A stretch of 64,000 nt of DNA from Paraclostridium bifermentans. Lineage in GTDB: Bacteria > Bacillota > Clostridia > Peptostreptococcales > Peptostreptococcaceae. Shown piece by piece: positions 44,634 through 55,192 of this stretch (its first letter is position 1; every line of letters starts with the position of its first letter). The stretch lies in assembly GCF_019916025.1 (NCBI RefSeq), contig NZ_CP079737.1, positions 1,426,001 through 1,490,000 on the forward strand, written 5' to 3'. Below the pieces are notes generated by a model. That model searched no databases. It was given only the letters and a program-made list of their open reading frames with translations, and had not been told where the DNA came from. A program made the position numbers and the translations under genes.

Positions 44634-45836
44634 ATGAAAATTATTCATACAAGTGATTGGCATATTGGAAAAATTGTAAATGAATTTTCAATGATTGAAG
44701 ATCAAAAATACATTTTAAATAGATTAATAGATTTAATAGAAAAAGAAAAGCCAGAAGTACTTATACTAGCAGGAGATGTATATGATCGATCAATTCCACC
44801 TGTGGAAGCTGTAGAATTATTAAATGAAACTTTAAGTAATTTAATAATTGATAAAAAAGTAAAAGTATTGGCTATATCAGGAAATCATGATGGAGGAGAA
44901 AGACTAAGCTTTGGAAGTCAAATTTTAGAAAAGCATGGATTATATATAGCGGGTAGAGACGATGAACTATACAAGCATGTAGTTGTAAAAGATGGAGAAA
45001 AAAATGTAAACTTTTATTTAATTCCATATAAGGATCCTGCATTAACAAGAAAAATTTTAGATGAAAAAGAAATTAAAAGCCATAATGATGCAATGAAATT
45101 CGTAGTAGAAAAAATTAAGAAAGATATGAATGAAAAAGAAATAAACATCCTAGTAGGACATGGATATATTACTATGAAAAGAGAAGATGCAATAGAGTGT
45201 ATTGAAAATAAATATGAAGTAGCAAATCTTGAAACATCAGAATCTGAAAGACCTCTATCAATAGGGGGAACAGATTTAATAGATGGTAAAATATTTGATG
45301 ACTTTGATTATGTAGCTTTAGGTCATCTTCATGGAAGGCAAAAAATTGGGAGAGAAGAAATGAAGTACTCAGGATCAATATTAAAGTATTCTTTCTCAGA
45401 GGTTAAACAAAAAAAAGGAGTATACATATTAGATATAAATGATAAAGATGCAATAAATATAGATTTTAAATGTTTAAAGCCAGTAAGAGATTTAAGAGTT
45501 ATAAAAGGGAATATAGAAGACTTAATAGAGGAAGCTAGAGAGTTAGAAAAAGGAAAAGAAGATTATATACAAGCTATATTAACAGATGATGGAGAACTTA
45601 TAAATCCAATGGAAAAATTAAGAGCAGTTTATCCAAATACTATGTTAATAACAAGAGAGAGAAAAAGGGAAATTAGTGAAGATAAAACTTCAGCAAAAGG
45701 TGAATATAAGAAAAAAAGTAAGCTAGAGCTATTTAAAGAGTTTTATGAAGACTTAGGTAGTGGAGATTATACAGAAGAAAAAGAAGTAGTTTTAATGAAT
45801 ACTATAAATGAAGTTTTAAAAAGTGAGGTGAAATAA
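44634..45836 (+). CDS. sbcD: Exonuclease SbcCD, nuclease subunit D
   Basis: 400 residues. Metallophosphoesterase motifs of the Mre11/SbcD family: IIHTSDWHIGK (3-13), LILAGDVYDRSIPP, AISGNHDGGERLSFGS, ILVGHGYI and DYVALGHLHGRQ. C-terminal helical part binds SbcC. RBS AGGAGGAA. Its TAA overlaps the sbcC ATG (TAATG). The complex opens hairpins and trims DNA ends. Confidence 0.95.
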   Translation: MKIIHTSDWHIGKIVNEFSMIEDQKYILNRLIDLIEKEKPEVLILAGDVYDRSIPPVEAVELLNETLSNLIIDKKVKVLAISGNHDGGERLSFGSQILEKHGLYIAGRDDELYKHVVVKDGEKNVNFYLIPYKDPALTRKILDEKEIKSHNDAMKFVVEKIKKDMNEKEINILVGHGYITMKREDAIECIENKYEVANLETSESERPLSIGGTDLIDGKIFDDFDYVALGHLHGRQKIGREEMKYSGSILKYSFSEVKQKKGVYILDINDKDAINIDFKCLKPVRDLRVIKGNIEDLIEEARELEKGKEDYIQAILTDDGELINPMEKLRAVYPNTMLITRERKREISEDKTSAKGEYKKKSKLELFKEFYEDLGSGDYTEEKEVVLMNTINEVLKSEVK

Positions 45837-48800
45837 TGAGACCTATAAAATTGACAATAAGCGCATTTGGACCCTATGCAGACAAACAAGTTATAGATTT
45901 TGAGGAATTAAATGGCAGAAATATATTTGTAATATCAGGTAAAACAGGAGCTGGTAAAACTACTATATTTGATGCTATAAGTTATGCCTTATACGGAGAA
46001 GCTAGTGGAGAATCCAGAGAGACAGATTCTTTGAGAAGTCACTTTGCAGATGATGATGTAGAAACTTTTGTGGAATTAGAGTTTAAATTAAAAGGTGAAC
46101 GATATACAGTAAATAGAGTTCCAAAACAAAAGAAGAAAAAGTCAAGAGGTGAAGGATTCACAGAAAAAAGTGCAGATGCAACACTTACACTACCAGATGG
46201 AAAGGTTATAACTAAAGTTACTAATGTAACTAATAAGTTAATTGAAATATTAGGGATAACTAGAGATCAGTTTAAACAAATTGTTATGCTACCACAAGGA
46301 GAGTTTAAAAAATTATTATTAGCAGATTCATTAGAAAGAGAAGGTATTTTTAGAAAAATATTTAACACTTATGATTTTGAAAAAATACAGATAGATCTTA
46401 AAGAAAAAGCTATAAGTTTAAGTAAAAACAGAAATAAAAGTAAGGATGAAATGCAAACTAACTTAAAAAATATAAAAGGTGAGCATGATATAGTTATTGG
46501 AGAATATGTAGATTTTCCTTTTGTTATAGAAAAATTAAAAGATTTTATATCAAAGGATAGTGAAGCTTATAAAAACTTAAATGAAGATGATAAAGCTTTG
46601 TATAATGAACTAGAACTTATAAATAAGGAAAAAGTAAAAATAGAAAACAATAACAATTTATTGAAAGAAAAAGAAAAAATAGAGAAAAGTTTACTAGATC
46701 TTATAAATAAAGAAAAAGAATTTGAAATAAAAAAAGAAACTATAAATAAATGTAAGAGTGCCAAAGAAGTTAAATACATAGAAGATAAATTAATAGAAAA
46801 TGAAAATATATTAGAGCAAAGAAAAAAATCATATGAAGAAACTTTATTAAATATTGAAAGACTAAATAAAGAAACTGATACAGCAAAACTGAATTTAAAA
46901 ATAGAAGAAGCTAAAGAACCTGAAAGGGATGCTCTTAAATTAGAGATAAATAAGTTAGAGAGTATAAAACCTAAAATAGCGGAATTTGATGAGTTAAAAA
47001 ATAGCTTAATTATTAAAACTGAGAGTATTGAGTCAATTAAATGTAAAATAGAAGATAATAAAAAAGTTAATGAAAATTTAAAAAAACAAAAATTAGAAAA
47101 TGAAAATAAATTAAAAGAAATAGCTACAGCAGAGACCAAAAAAGTAGAGATAGCAAATGAAATCTCTAATAAGGAAAAAATAATACAAGAGACTAGAGAG
47201 TTGTTTAAAATAATAGCAAGTTATGAAAAATCAAAACTTAGTCATAATAACTTAAAAATAGAATATGATTCATTTGAAAAAGTATATAAAAGTATAAAGA
47301 AAAACTATAATGATATGGATGAACTTTATAAAAAAGAACAAGCTGGTATACTTGCATGTTCTTTAAAAGAAAACACACCTTGTCCTGTATGTGGATCTGA
47401 AAATCATCCAAATCCAGCAGTTATAAGTAAAAACTTAATAGTTCCGACTAAAGAGGAATTAAAAATAGCTAAAGAAAAATTAGAAGAAGCTGAAAAGGAA
47501 AATAATTTAAAGATAAATGAATTAACTAAATTAAATACTGACTGTAAAAATTATTTTGATATTTTAAGCAATAGTTTATTGAAGTTTTCAAAAACTTTAA
47601 ATATAGATGAAAACTATTCAGCTAAAACAGCTGAGATAGTTAAGGTAAAAGGAATTGAATTAAAGGTTAATATTGATGATTTAAATAAAGAACTTATAAA
47701 AATAAATGAAAAATTATCTATGAAAAAGAATATAGATGAACAAAATGTAACTATAGAAAATAGTTTAGTAGAAGTTGAAAAAGAACTAAGTACATTAGAA
47801 AAAACTGAAAAGATACTATTACCTGAAATAGCTCAAATAAATACTAGAATAGAAGAGTATAAAAAAGAAATTCCTAAAGAAATTTTAGATATAAAAACTC
47901 TTGAAATTTTACTAAATGATAAAACAAAAGAGTTAGAAATAAGCTTAAATAACTTAAATAAGTTAAGAGTGTATAATGAAAATATATCAAAACAATTAGA
48001 AGGTAAAATTTCTAAATCTAATGAAATTAAGAGTTCTATAGAAGAATTAAAGTCTAACATAGAAAAAATAAAGGTGGAATTTAATACTTTATTAAAAAAC
48101 TTAGGATTTAATGATTTTAATAACTATGAGGAGTTTAAATCAAAGATTCATTTAATTAAAGATTTAGAGAAAGAAGTAGAAGATTATTATTTAAATCTAA
48201 ATTTACTTAAATCTAAAAAAGAAGATATAGTTATTAAAACTAAAGATTTGACTTTTATTGATATAGATAGCATCGATGAAAAAGTAAAGAAACTTCAAGA
48301 AGAAAAGAAAGGTTTAGAGTTTAGACTTAGAGAACTTTACTCAGTATTAGAAAATAATAAATCTATACTTAAAAATGTAGAAAGTTTAAATGCTAAGTTT
48401 AAAGCTATAGAAGAAGAGTATAAGGTTGTAGGGGAATTAGCTGATTTGGCAAATGGTAAAAAATCTCCATATATATCTTTTGAAAGATATATATTAGCTT
48501 CATACTTTGAAGATATAATAGAAGCTGCAAATATAAGACTTGAAAAAATGACAGGGGATAGATTCTCATTAATAAGAAAGAAAAGTAAGAGCAAAGGAGC
48601 AGGTCAAAAAGGTTTAGAACTAGAAATTTACGATAATTATACAGACAGCTCTAGAGATGTTAGCTCACTATCAGGAGGAGAAAGTTTCAAAGCGTCTTTA
48701 TCTCTCGCACTAGGACTTTCAGATGTAGTTCAATCAAATGCAGGAGGAGTATCCCTTGATACTATGTTTGTTGACGAAGGATTTGGAACATTAGATCCAC

Positions 48801-48961
48801 AATCGTTAGATAATGCAATTGATAGCCTTCTTGAACTTCAAAGAGGAGGAAGGTTAGTAGGTATAATTTCACATGTTGAAGAATTAAAAGAAAGAATAGA
48901 TGCTAAGTTAGAAGTAACGTCTACAGCAAAAGGAAGTAAAGCTGAATTTGATATATTATAA
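45836..48961 (+). CDS. sbcC: Exonuclease SbcCD, ATPase subunit C
   Basis: 1041 residues, normal SbcC length. Walker A GKTGAGKT (35-42), long coiled coils with a central zinc hook CPVC (516-519, in NTPCPVCGSENHP), the signature SLSGGESFKASLSLALGLSD, and Walker B FVDEGFGTLD near the C-terminus. SMC/Rad50-type ATPase that drives SbcD in DNA end and hairpin processing. Translationally coupled to sbcD through a one-base overlap. Closed by a strong terminator. Confidence 0.96.
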   Translation: MRPIKLTISAFGPYADKQVIDFEELNGRNIFVISGKTGAGKTTIFDAISYALYGEASGESRETDSLRSHFADDDVETFVELEFKLKGERYTVNRVPKQKKKKSRGEGFTEKSADATLTLPDGKVITKVTNVTNKLIEILGITRDQFKQIVMLPQGEFKKLLLADSLEREGIFRKIFNTYDFEKIQIDLKEKAISLSKNRNKSKDEMQTNLKNIKGEHDIVIGEYVDFPFVIEKLKDFISKDSEAYKNLNEDDKALYNELELINKEKVKIENNNNLLKEKEKIEKSLLDLINKEKEFEIKKETINKCKSAKEVKYIEDKLIENENILEQRKKSYEETLLNIERLNKETDTAKLNLKIEEAKEPERDALKLEINKLESIKPKIAEFDELKNSLIIKTESIESIKCKIEDNKKVNENLKKQKLENENKLKEIATAETKKVEIANEISNKEKIIQETRELFKIIASYEKSKLSHNNLKIEYDSFEKVYKSIKKNYNDMDELYKKEQAGILACSLKENTPCPVCGSENHPNPAVISKNLIVPTKEELKIAKEKLEEAEKENNLKINELTKLNTDCKNYFDILSNSLLKFSKTLNIDENYSAKTAEIVKVKGIELKVNIDDLNKELIKINEKLSMKKNIDEQNVTIENSLVEVEKELSTLEKTEKILLPEIAQINTRIEEYKKEIPKEILDIKTLEILLNDKTKELEISLNNLNKLRVYNENISKQLEGKISKSNEIKSSIEELKSNIEKIKVEFNTLLKNLGFNDFNNYEEFKSKIHLIKDLEKEVEDYYLNLNLLKSKKEDIVIKTKDLTFIDIDSIDEKVKKLQEEKKGLEFRLRELYSVLENNKSILKNVESLNAKFKAIEEEYKVVGELADLANGKKSPYISFERYILASYFEDIIEAANIRLEKMTGDRFSLIRKKSKSKGAGQKGLELEIYDNYTDSSRDVSSLSGGESFKASLSLALGLSDVVQSNAGGVSLDTMFVDEGFGTLDPQSLDNAIDSLLELQRGGRLVGIISHVEELKERIDAKLEVTSTAKGSKAEFDIL

Positions 48962-48974
48962 AAGATTAAATAAT

Positions 48975-49008
48975 AAAAAATCCAACTCTTTTTAGAGTTG
49001 GATTTTTT
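48975..49008. terminator. Terminator of sbcDC
   Basis: AAAAAATCCAACTC (48975-48988) pairs with GAGTTGGATTTTTT (48995-49008), six-base loop. Confidence 0.9.
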
Positions 49009-49117
49009 ATTTTGAAGAAATTTATACTTTTAACTGTAACATAAATGTCACTTAATGATGATAAATTAACGCTAAGGTTAAGTAATTTAATATTATAAAA
49101 ACTAATGGAGGTGGATT

Positions 49118-50518
49118 ATGGTATTTTCAAATACGTTATTTCTTTACTTATTTCTTCCTATTAATCTTATTCTGTATTATGCAGTTAAGAGCAGAAAATG
49201 GAAAAATTTTATTTTGATTATTTTTTCTTTAGCATTTTATGCTTGGGGAGAACCGGTATGGATATTTCTTTTAATATTTAGTTCTTTGGTAGATTACGGA
49301 CATGGACTATTTATTGAAAAGCATAGAGGAACTAAGTTAGCTAAAATAGGTTTATTATCATCTATATGTATTAATTTAGGATTATTAATTACTTTTAAAT
49401 ATAGTGCATTTTTATATGAAAATTTAAATACTATATTTAATTTATCGTTAGAAATACCTAAATTTTCATTGCCTATAGGAATTTCTTTTTACACATTTCA
49501 AACTTTATCATACACAGTAGATGTGTATAAGGGAGAAGTTAAAGCACAGAAAAACTTTTCAAAGTTTTTAATGTATGTATCTCTGTACCACCAATTAGTT
49601 GCAGGACCAATAGTTAGATACTCAGATGTAGAAGAAGAAATTGAAAGTAGAGTTACTACTATAGAAAATTTTAGTAGTGGAATAAGTAGATTTACTATAG
49701 GACTTGCAAAGAAAGTATTAATTGCAAATGTAGCGGGGCAGTTTGTAACTCAATATATGAATTCAGATTTAACTAGTATAACTGTTCTTGAAGCTTGGTT
49801 TGGAATTGCAATGTTTACTATACAAATATATTTTGACTTCTCTGGATACTCAGATATGGCGATAGGGCTTGGGAAGATGTTTGGATTTACATACATGGAG
49901 AATTTCAACTATCCGTATATATCAAAATCTGCAACTGAATTTTGGAGAAGATGGCATATATCATTAGGGAGTTTTTTTAGAGACTATGTATATATACCAT
50001 TAGGTGGAAATAGAAAAAACATGATATTTAATTTATTCGTTGTATGGTTTTTAACTGGTATATGGCATGGAGCGAGTTGGAACTTTATACTTTGGGGTCT
50101 TTATTTTGGGATATTAGTATATTTAGAAAAAAAGATTTTATTTAGAGTTTTAAACAAAATACCAAAAATATTTTCACATATATATCTGATTGTTGCACTT
50201 TTAGTTGGATGGACTTTATTTTACTTTACAGATGTAAATAGAGCTTTTGAATATATAAAGATATTATTTGGATTTACAAATAATGAGTTTACAAATAATG
50301 AACTAAAGTTAGTTTTTATAAACAATATATATTGGATTTTAATAGCTATAGTTGCTAGTACTCCTATATATCCATATCTGAAACAATATATAGGACAAAG
50401 TAGAATAAAACCATTTGGACAAGTTGTAGAAGTTTTATTAAATGTAGCTATAATGATTTGTTGCACTTCAATGTTAATAGCAAGCAGCTACAATCCATTT
50501 TTATATTTTAGGTTTTAG
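49118..50518 (+). CDS. MBOAT family O-acyltransferase (AlgI/PatA-like)
   Basis: 466 residues with about ten membrane helices. Family landmarks: NTLFLYLFLPINLILYY, FYAWGEPVWIF, LPIGISFYTFQTLSYTVDVYKG, YVSLYHQLVAGPIVRY, IYFDFSGYSDMAIGLGKMFG and WRRWHISLGSFFRDYVYIPLGG, with the catalytic His in WFLTGIWHGASWNFILWG. It moves acetyl groups across the membrane for O-acetylation of a cell-surface polysaccharide or peptidoglycan. RBS GGAGGTGG. First gene of an operon with two DHHW-type genes; spacing 8 bases to the next. Confidence 0.93.
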   Translation: MVFSNTLFLYLFLPINLILYYAVKSRKWKNFILIIFSLAFYAWGEPVWIFLLIFSSLVDYGHGLFIEKHRGTKLAKIGLLSSICINLGLLITFKYSAFLYENLNTIFNLSLEIPKFSLPIGISFYTFQTLSYTVDVYKGEVKAQKNFSKFLMYVSLYHQLVAGPIVRYSDVEEEIESRVTTIENFSSGISRFTIGLAKKVLIANVAGQFVTQYMNSDLTSITVLEAWFGIAMFTIQIYFDFSGYSDMAIGLGKMFGFTYMENFNYPYISKSATEFWRRWHISLGSFFRDYVYIPLGGNRKNMIFNLFVVWFLTGIWHGASWNFILWGLYFGILVYLEKKILFRVLNKIPKIFSHIYLIVALLVGWTLFYFTDVNRAFEYIKILFGFTNNEFTNNELKLVFINNIYWILIAIVASTPIYPYLKQYIGQSRIKPFGQVVEVLLNVAIMICCTSMLIASSYNPFLYFRF

Positions 50519-50526
50519 GAGGACTT

Positions 50527-50865
50527 ATGAGCCGTAAATTAAAAAGACAAGAGAAACGAAAAAATGAATTAAGCAAAATATTAAGTAAAATAAATATATT
50601 TATATTTGTGGCAACCTTGATAATATTTTCTGCTTTATCAGTAATTATGCCAAAAAAAACAGTATCAGAGATAGAAAAGAGAGAATTAGCAAAATTTCCT
50701 AAGTATACAAAAGAATCACTATTCTCTGGAGAGTACTTTAAAGGAATTGAAAACTTTTATAATGATACATTTCCATTTAGAGATAAATTTTTACAGATAT
50801 CTTCTCACATAAATGAATCAAAGGGAATAAGACAAGGTGACGATGAAATAAAATTATATAAATAG
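50527..50865 (+). CDS. Membrane-anchored N-terminal half of a DHHW protein
   Basis: 112 residues. One membrane anchor (INIFIFVATLIIFSALSVIM, 24-43) follows a basic cytoplasmic head. After it, PKKTVSEIEKRELAKFPKYTKESLFSGEYFKGIENFYNDTFPFRDKFLQISSHIN covers the N-terminal region of DHHW/AlgX-like partners of MBOAT proteins (shown here for the pattern RELAKFP...FYNDTFPFRD). The protein stops at DEIKLYK where full-length relatives continue into the catalytic part. RBS TTAGGAGGA. The next gene starts 12 bases later and carries the remainder. Confidence 0.75.
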   Translation: MSRKLKRQEKRKNELSKILSKINIFIFVATLIIFSALSVIMPKKTVSEIEKRELAKFPKYTKESLFSGEYFKGIENFYNDTFPFRDKFLQISSHINESKGIRQGDDEIKLYK

Positions 50866-50877
50866 AGAGGTAATAAA

Positions 50878-51942
50878 ATGAATAAAAAAATAAAACCATC
50901 AACAAGAAAAATATTAGCAATGTGTTTAGTTCTTATTATTGGGAGTCAAGTTGTAGCTTGTTCAAATAAAGATGCAATAAGCTCTAAAGGCTCAGATACT
51001 AATTCTGAGCAAAAAGTAGATACATCCCAAAATAATAAAACTGACAATAATGCAACTGCTGAAAAATCAGGATCAGTTATTACTATAGGAGATAAGGCCT
51101 TTGAAATTTTTAATGAAAACAAAGCTGGAGAAAAAGAATATTCTGAAATTATATCTGAACATAAAAAAGCACTAGGAAAAGATGTACAAGTTTATAATAT
51201 GGTAGTTCCAACACATGTTGAATTTGGACTTCCTGAAAAATATAAAGATATGTCAAAATCAGAGAAAGATTCTATAGATACTATATATAAAAATATGGAC
51301 AAAGATGTAAAAACTGTAGATGCTTATAATAATTTGAAAAAACATAAAGATGAATATATATATTTTAACACTGATCATCATTGGACTTCATTAGGTGCAT
51401 ATTATGCATATCAATCATTTGCAAAAGAAGCAGGATTTAAACCTGTAGATATATCAACGTATGATAAATATACTAAAGAAGGATTTTTAGGAACGCTATA
51501 TGCACAAACACAAGATAGTAAGATTAAAAACAATCCAGATAAAGTGGATTATTATAAAATTCCTTGTGATTATAGTGTTTATAGATATGAAAAAGAAAAT
51601 CCTAAAAAGCCACTTAAAACGACTTTATATGCAGATTATGCCAAAGGGTCTAATGCTTATTCAGTTTTCTTGCATGGAGATTTCCCAAGAATAGATATAA
51701 AAAATAAAGATGCTAAAAATAATAAAAAATTGGTTGTAGTAAAAGAATCTTATGGAAATGCTTTTATTCCGTTTTTAATACCTCACTATAAAGAGGTAAT
51801 AGTTATAGACTCAAGACACTATAAGGACAGTTTAGAAAAATTAGTAAAAGAAAATAATGCAAATGAAGTTTTATTTATAAATAATGCCTTTGCGGCAAAC
51901 ACACAAAAAATAGTTAATACTATAAAAGATTTAAATAAATAA
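50878..51942 (+). CDS. DHHW-type lipoprotein, catalytic half
   Basis: 354 residues. A lipoprotein signal (KILAMCLVLIIGSQVVAC, lipid Cys at 28) and a Ser/Asn/Lys-rich linker precede an SGNH/AlgX-like domain: VVPTHVEFGLPEKYKD, the name motif TDHHWTSLGAYYAYQSF, and VVKESYGNAFIPFL (the distal catalytic region). It likely completes acetyl transfer outside the membrane together with the MBOAT protein and the short DHHW fragment. Having a separate lipid anchor rather than a direct continuation of the upstream fragment is unusual. Third gene of the operon, closed by a perfect palindrome. Confidence 0.85.
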   Translation: MNKKIKPSTRKILAMCLVLIIGSQVVACSNKDAISSKGSDTNSEQKVDTSQNNKTDNNATAEKSGSVITIGDKAFEIFNENKAGEKEYSEIISEHKKALGKDVQVYNMVVPTHVEFGLPEKYKDMSKSEKDSIDTIYKNMDKDVKTVDAYNNLKKHKDEYIYFNTDHHWTSLGAYYAYQSFAKEAGFKPVDISTYDKYTKEGFLGTLYAQTQDSKIKNNPDKVDYYKIPCDYSVYRYEKENPKKPLKTTLYADYAKGSNAYSVFLHGDFPRIDIKNKDAKNNKKLVVVKESYGNAFIPFLIPHYKEVIVIDSRHYKDSLEKLVKENNANEVLFINNAFAANTQKIVNTIKDLNK

Positions 51943-51978
51943 TAAAAAAGGAATGCATTAATGCATTCCTTTTTTATT
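51941..51978. terminator. Terminator of MBOAT-DHHW operon
   Basis: Perfect 19-bp palindrome: AATAAAAAAGGAATGCATT and its complement. No loop bases; symmetric T/A tracts. Confidence 0.88.
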
Positions 51979-52044
51979 ATTTATTATATACTAACGCATA
52001 TAAATTATTAGTATAGTATTTATTGAAAAAGTAGGAGGGATGTT

Positions 52045-53730
52045 GTGATAAATAAAAATTTAGAAGAATGTGCGAAAGTAAGAAAATCTATTATGATACC
52101 TATGACGCTAATATTCTTTTTTGTTATTACAATAGGGGTTATTAAACCAAATATTTTGTATAACATTGAAAATAATATAGTAACATGGGCTACAAAAAGC
52201 TTTGGATGGTTATTTCAATTATCTGCTGTATTTTTTTTGATTATATGTTTGTGGATAATGTTTTCAAAATATGGATCTATAAAATTAGGGGGAAAGGATG
52301 CACAACCAACTATGAGTTATTGGAATTGGTTTTGCATATCATTAACGGCTGGTATAGGAACCGGTATATTATTTTGGGGAATAGCAGAGCCCATAACCCA
52401 TTTTATGAATCCTCCAGAATCTATGGGTATACTTCCAGGAAGTGAGTCTGCAGCTATGTTTGCAATGAACACATCTTTTACACACTGGACGTTTTACCCG
52501 TATTCAATGTATGCAATATCAGGAGTATGTATAGCTTTTGCAATATATAATATGAAATTACCATGTAGAGTAAGTTCTGTACTATACCCATTATTCAACA
52601 AAAAGGTAAATTATAAATTAGAGTCTTTAATTGATAATATATGTTTGTTTGCTATGGCAGGTGGAGTAGCTGCTATATTGGGAGTTGGAACTATGCAAAT
52701 TAGTAAAGGATTAAATATAATACTTGGAGTTCCTAATAATAAATTTACGTGGATTATTATTGTGACGATAATAGTTATAACATATATAATATCTAGCATA
52801 ACTGGAATAGATAAAGGAATCAAATGGATATCAGATAAAAATACAAAGTTATTTATAGGACTTATGGTTTTTATATTTGTATTAGGACCGACATCATTTA
52901 TATTATCTCTAGGGACACAAGCTTTAGGCAATTTTGCAAGTAATTTCTTGCAAATATCAACTTACTTAAGTCCTATTGATGGATCTGATTGGCCTAGATG
53001 GTGGCCTATATATTACTGGGCTATATGGTTAGCATACGCACCTTTAAATGGAATGTTTTTTGCAATGATAAGTAAAGGAAGAACTATACGAGAATTTATG
53101 GTAATGAATTTAATAATACCAGCATTATTTGGTATGATATGGTTTATTATATTTGGAGGAGCGGCTATACACCAAGAGCTTTCATATGGAGATTTATGGT
53201 CATCCATACAAAGTTCAGGAATGGAAGTATCACTATTCGCTTTCTTAACAAAATATCCTTTTGTAAAGATATTATCTATATTTTTTATATTGGCTATATT
53301 TATTTCTATAGTTACAATGTGCGATTCTGTTACAACAACTATAACAAAACTATCAATAAAATCAGATAAGAATGAAAAAACTAAGACTTCCTACAAAATA
53401 AATATATTTTGGGGAGTATTAATGGCTTCTATGGCTATTGTAAACCTAATTTGTGCAGGAGGTAAAATTAGTGGTATAGATGCAACTAAACAAATCGCAA
53501 CTGTTGCAGGTTTTCCAATATTATTTTTTATGATAGCACTAGCATTTTGCCTAGTAAAAATGTTAGTTAATCATAAGTTATATGATAAGACTGATGAATA
53601 TGAGCCTGAATCTTATGTTTTAAAAACTACCAAGTATGAAGGTGAAGATATAAATAAAACAGAAGTAGATGCAATGTCGTGTGGACTTTCACGTAATCAT
53701 TCGATTAGAGATAATAATAAAAGTGAGTAG
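52045..53730 (+). CDS. BCCT family transporter (betaine/carnitine/choline type)
   Basis: 561 residues from GTG 52045 with AGGAGGGA upstream. Twelve membrane segments and BCCT landmarks: LTAGIGTGILFWGIAEPITHFMNPP (about 104-128), FTHWTFYPYSMYAISG, RWWPIYYWAIWLAYAPLNGMFFAMISKGRTIREF (about 315-350) and TMCDSVTTTIT. It would import a quaternary-amine or similar zwitterion; substrate not determined. The cytosolic C-terminal tail carries charged and Asn-rich segments. Monocistronic. Confidence 0.9.
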   Translation: MINKNLEECAKVRKSIMIPMTLIFFFVITIGVIKPNILYNIENNIVTWATKSFGWLFQLSAVFFLIICLWIMFSKYGSIKLGGKDAQPTMSYWNWFCISLTAGIGTGILFWGIAEPITHFMNPPESMGILPGSESAAMFAMNTSFTHWTFYPYSMYAISGVCIAFAIYNMKLPCRVSSVLYPLFNKKVNYKLESLIDNICLFAMAGGVAAILGVGTMQISKGLNIILGVPNNKFTWIIIVTIIVITYIISSITGIDKGIKWISDKNTKLFIGLMVFIFVLGPTSFILSLGTQALGNFASNFLQISTYLSPIDGSDWPRWWPIYYWAIWLAYAPLNGMFFAMISKGRTIREFMVMNLIIPALFGMIWFIIFGGAAIHQELSYGDLWSSIQSSGMEVSLFAFLTKYPFVKILSIFFILAIFISIVTMCDSVTTTITKLSIKSDKNEKTKTSYKINIFWGVLMASMAIVNLICAGGKISGIDATKQIATVAGFPILFFMIALAFCLVKMLVNHKLYDKTDEYEPESYVLKTTKYEGEDINKTEVDAMSCGLSRNHSIRDNNKSE

Positions 53731-53740
53731 TGTAAATAGT

Positions 53741-53774
53741 AAAAATGCGGTATGAAAAATTATACCGCATTTTT
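53741..53774. terminator. Terminator between BCCT and sstT genes
   Basis: AAAAATGCGGTAT (53741-53753) pairs with ATACCGCATTTTT (53762-53774); convergent genes share it. Confidence 0.88.
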
Positions 53775-53782
53775 AAATATGA

Positions 53783-54997
53783 TTATTTATTTTCTTTACG
53801 TAGTTTTGAAAATTCAGCTACAGCTGTAAATAAAACATCAGTAGATGAATTTATAGCTGTTTCACAGGAATCTTGAATTACGCCAACTATAAATCCAACT
53901 CCTACGACTTGCATTGCGATATCATTTGGGATACCAAATAAACTACATGCAAGAGGTACAAGTAAAAGTGATCCACCAGCTACCCCAGAAGCCCCACAAG
54001 CACTTATCGCAGATAATAAGCTAAGTAATAGAGCCATAATAATATTTACTTCTATTCCAAGAGTATGAACGGCTGCAAGTGTTAGTATAGAAATTGTAAT
54101 TGCAGCACCACCCATATTAATAGTAGCTCCAAGAGGTATAGAAACTGAATAAGTATCTTTATCTAAATTTAAATCTTTACATAATTGCATATTAACAGGT
54201 ATATTCGCAGCTGAGCTACGAGTGAAAAACGCTGTAAGTCCACTGTTTTTTAAACATTTAAAAACAAGTGGATAAGGGTTTTTACGAATTCCAATAAAAG
54301 CTATAAGTGGATTTACTACAAGTGCTATAAAAAGCATACAACCTACTAATAACATAATTAACTGTCCATAGCTAAGCAAGGACTCTATTCCTTGAGTAGA
54401 TATACTATCAAACACTAGCCCCATAATTCCAAGAGGAGCAAAATTAATTATCCATTTTACTACTTGAGATAGTGCATCAGAGACATTTGAAATCATTGTT
54501 TTAGTAGATGAAGAAGCGTTTTTAAGTGCAATCCCTATAATTAAAGCCCAGGATAAAATACCTATATAATTAGCATTGTAAAGTGCCATTACAGGATTAT
54601 CAACAACGTTCATAAGGAGTGCTTTTAAAACCTCTACAACTCCACCGGGAGGAGCCATCTTACTAACGCCAGAACTAAGAGTTAATGTTATAGGGAATAA
54701 AAAACTTGCGATAACAGCAACCAACCCTGCTAAAAATGTACCTAAAAGATAAAGAAATATTATTGATTTCATATTAGTTTGCTGACCTTGCTTGTGTTGA
54801 CAAATAGCGGATATGACTAAAAAAAATACAAGAATCGGAGCGACTGATTTTAGAGCTCCAACGAATAATGATCCGAAAATAACTATTGGCTTAGCTACAT
54901 TAGGTATAGTTAATGCTAGTAATATACCTATAATCAAACCAACTAAAATCCTTTTAACCAAACTAATTTTGTTCCACTTATTAAGAAAATTTACCAT
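53783..54997 (-). CDS. sstT: Serine/threonine:Na+ symporter
   Basis: 404 residues. DAACS family pattern of Sst[69 protein letters not shown] (the TRSSAA substrate motif), [17 protein letters not shown] (the NMDGT-equivalent reads NMGGA, as in SstT) and [24 protein letters not shown]. Eight membrane helices plus two hairpins. Imports serine and threonine with Na+. RBS AGGAGGT. Confidence 0.93.
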   Translation of the reverse strand: MVNFLNKWNKISLVKRILVGLIIGILLALTIPNVAKPIVIFGSLFVGALKSVAPILVFFLVISAICQHKQGQQTNMKSIIFLYLLGTFLAGLVAVIASFLFPITLTLSSGVSKMAPPGGVVEVLKALLMNVVDNPVMALYNANYIGILSWALIIGIALKNASSSTKTMISNVSDALSQVVKWIINFAPLGIMGLVFDSISTQGIESLLSYGQLIMLLVGCMLFIALVVNPLIAFIGIRKNPYPLVFKCLKNSGLTAFFTRSSAANIPVNMQLCKDLNLDKDTYSVSIPLGATINMGGAAITISILTLAAVHTLGIEVNIIMALLLSLLSAISACGASGVAGGSLLLVPLACSLFGIPNDIAMQVVGVGFIVGVIQDSCETAINSSTDVLFTAVAEFSKLRKENK

Positions 54998-55192
54998 CGT
55001 ACCTCCTATTTTAAAAATTTATTTTGATGATTAATAATAATTAAGTTAGTTCTAATTAATATTATTAAAAAAATATGGAGCATATGTTTGAATTTTAAGA
55101 AAATTAAAAAAACAATAAACAAGTGTGTGTATTATGATAAACTATATACATATAAAATAGAATAATGGTTTATAGGGGAGAGGGATGAAGTT

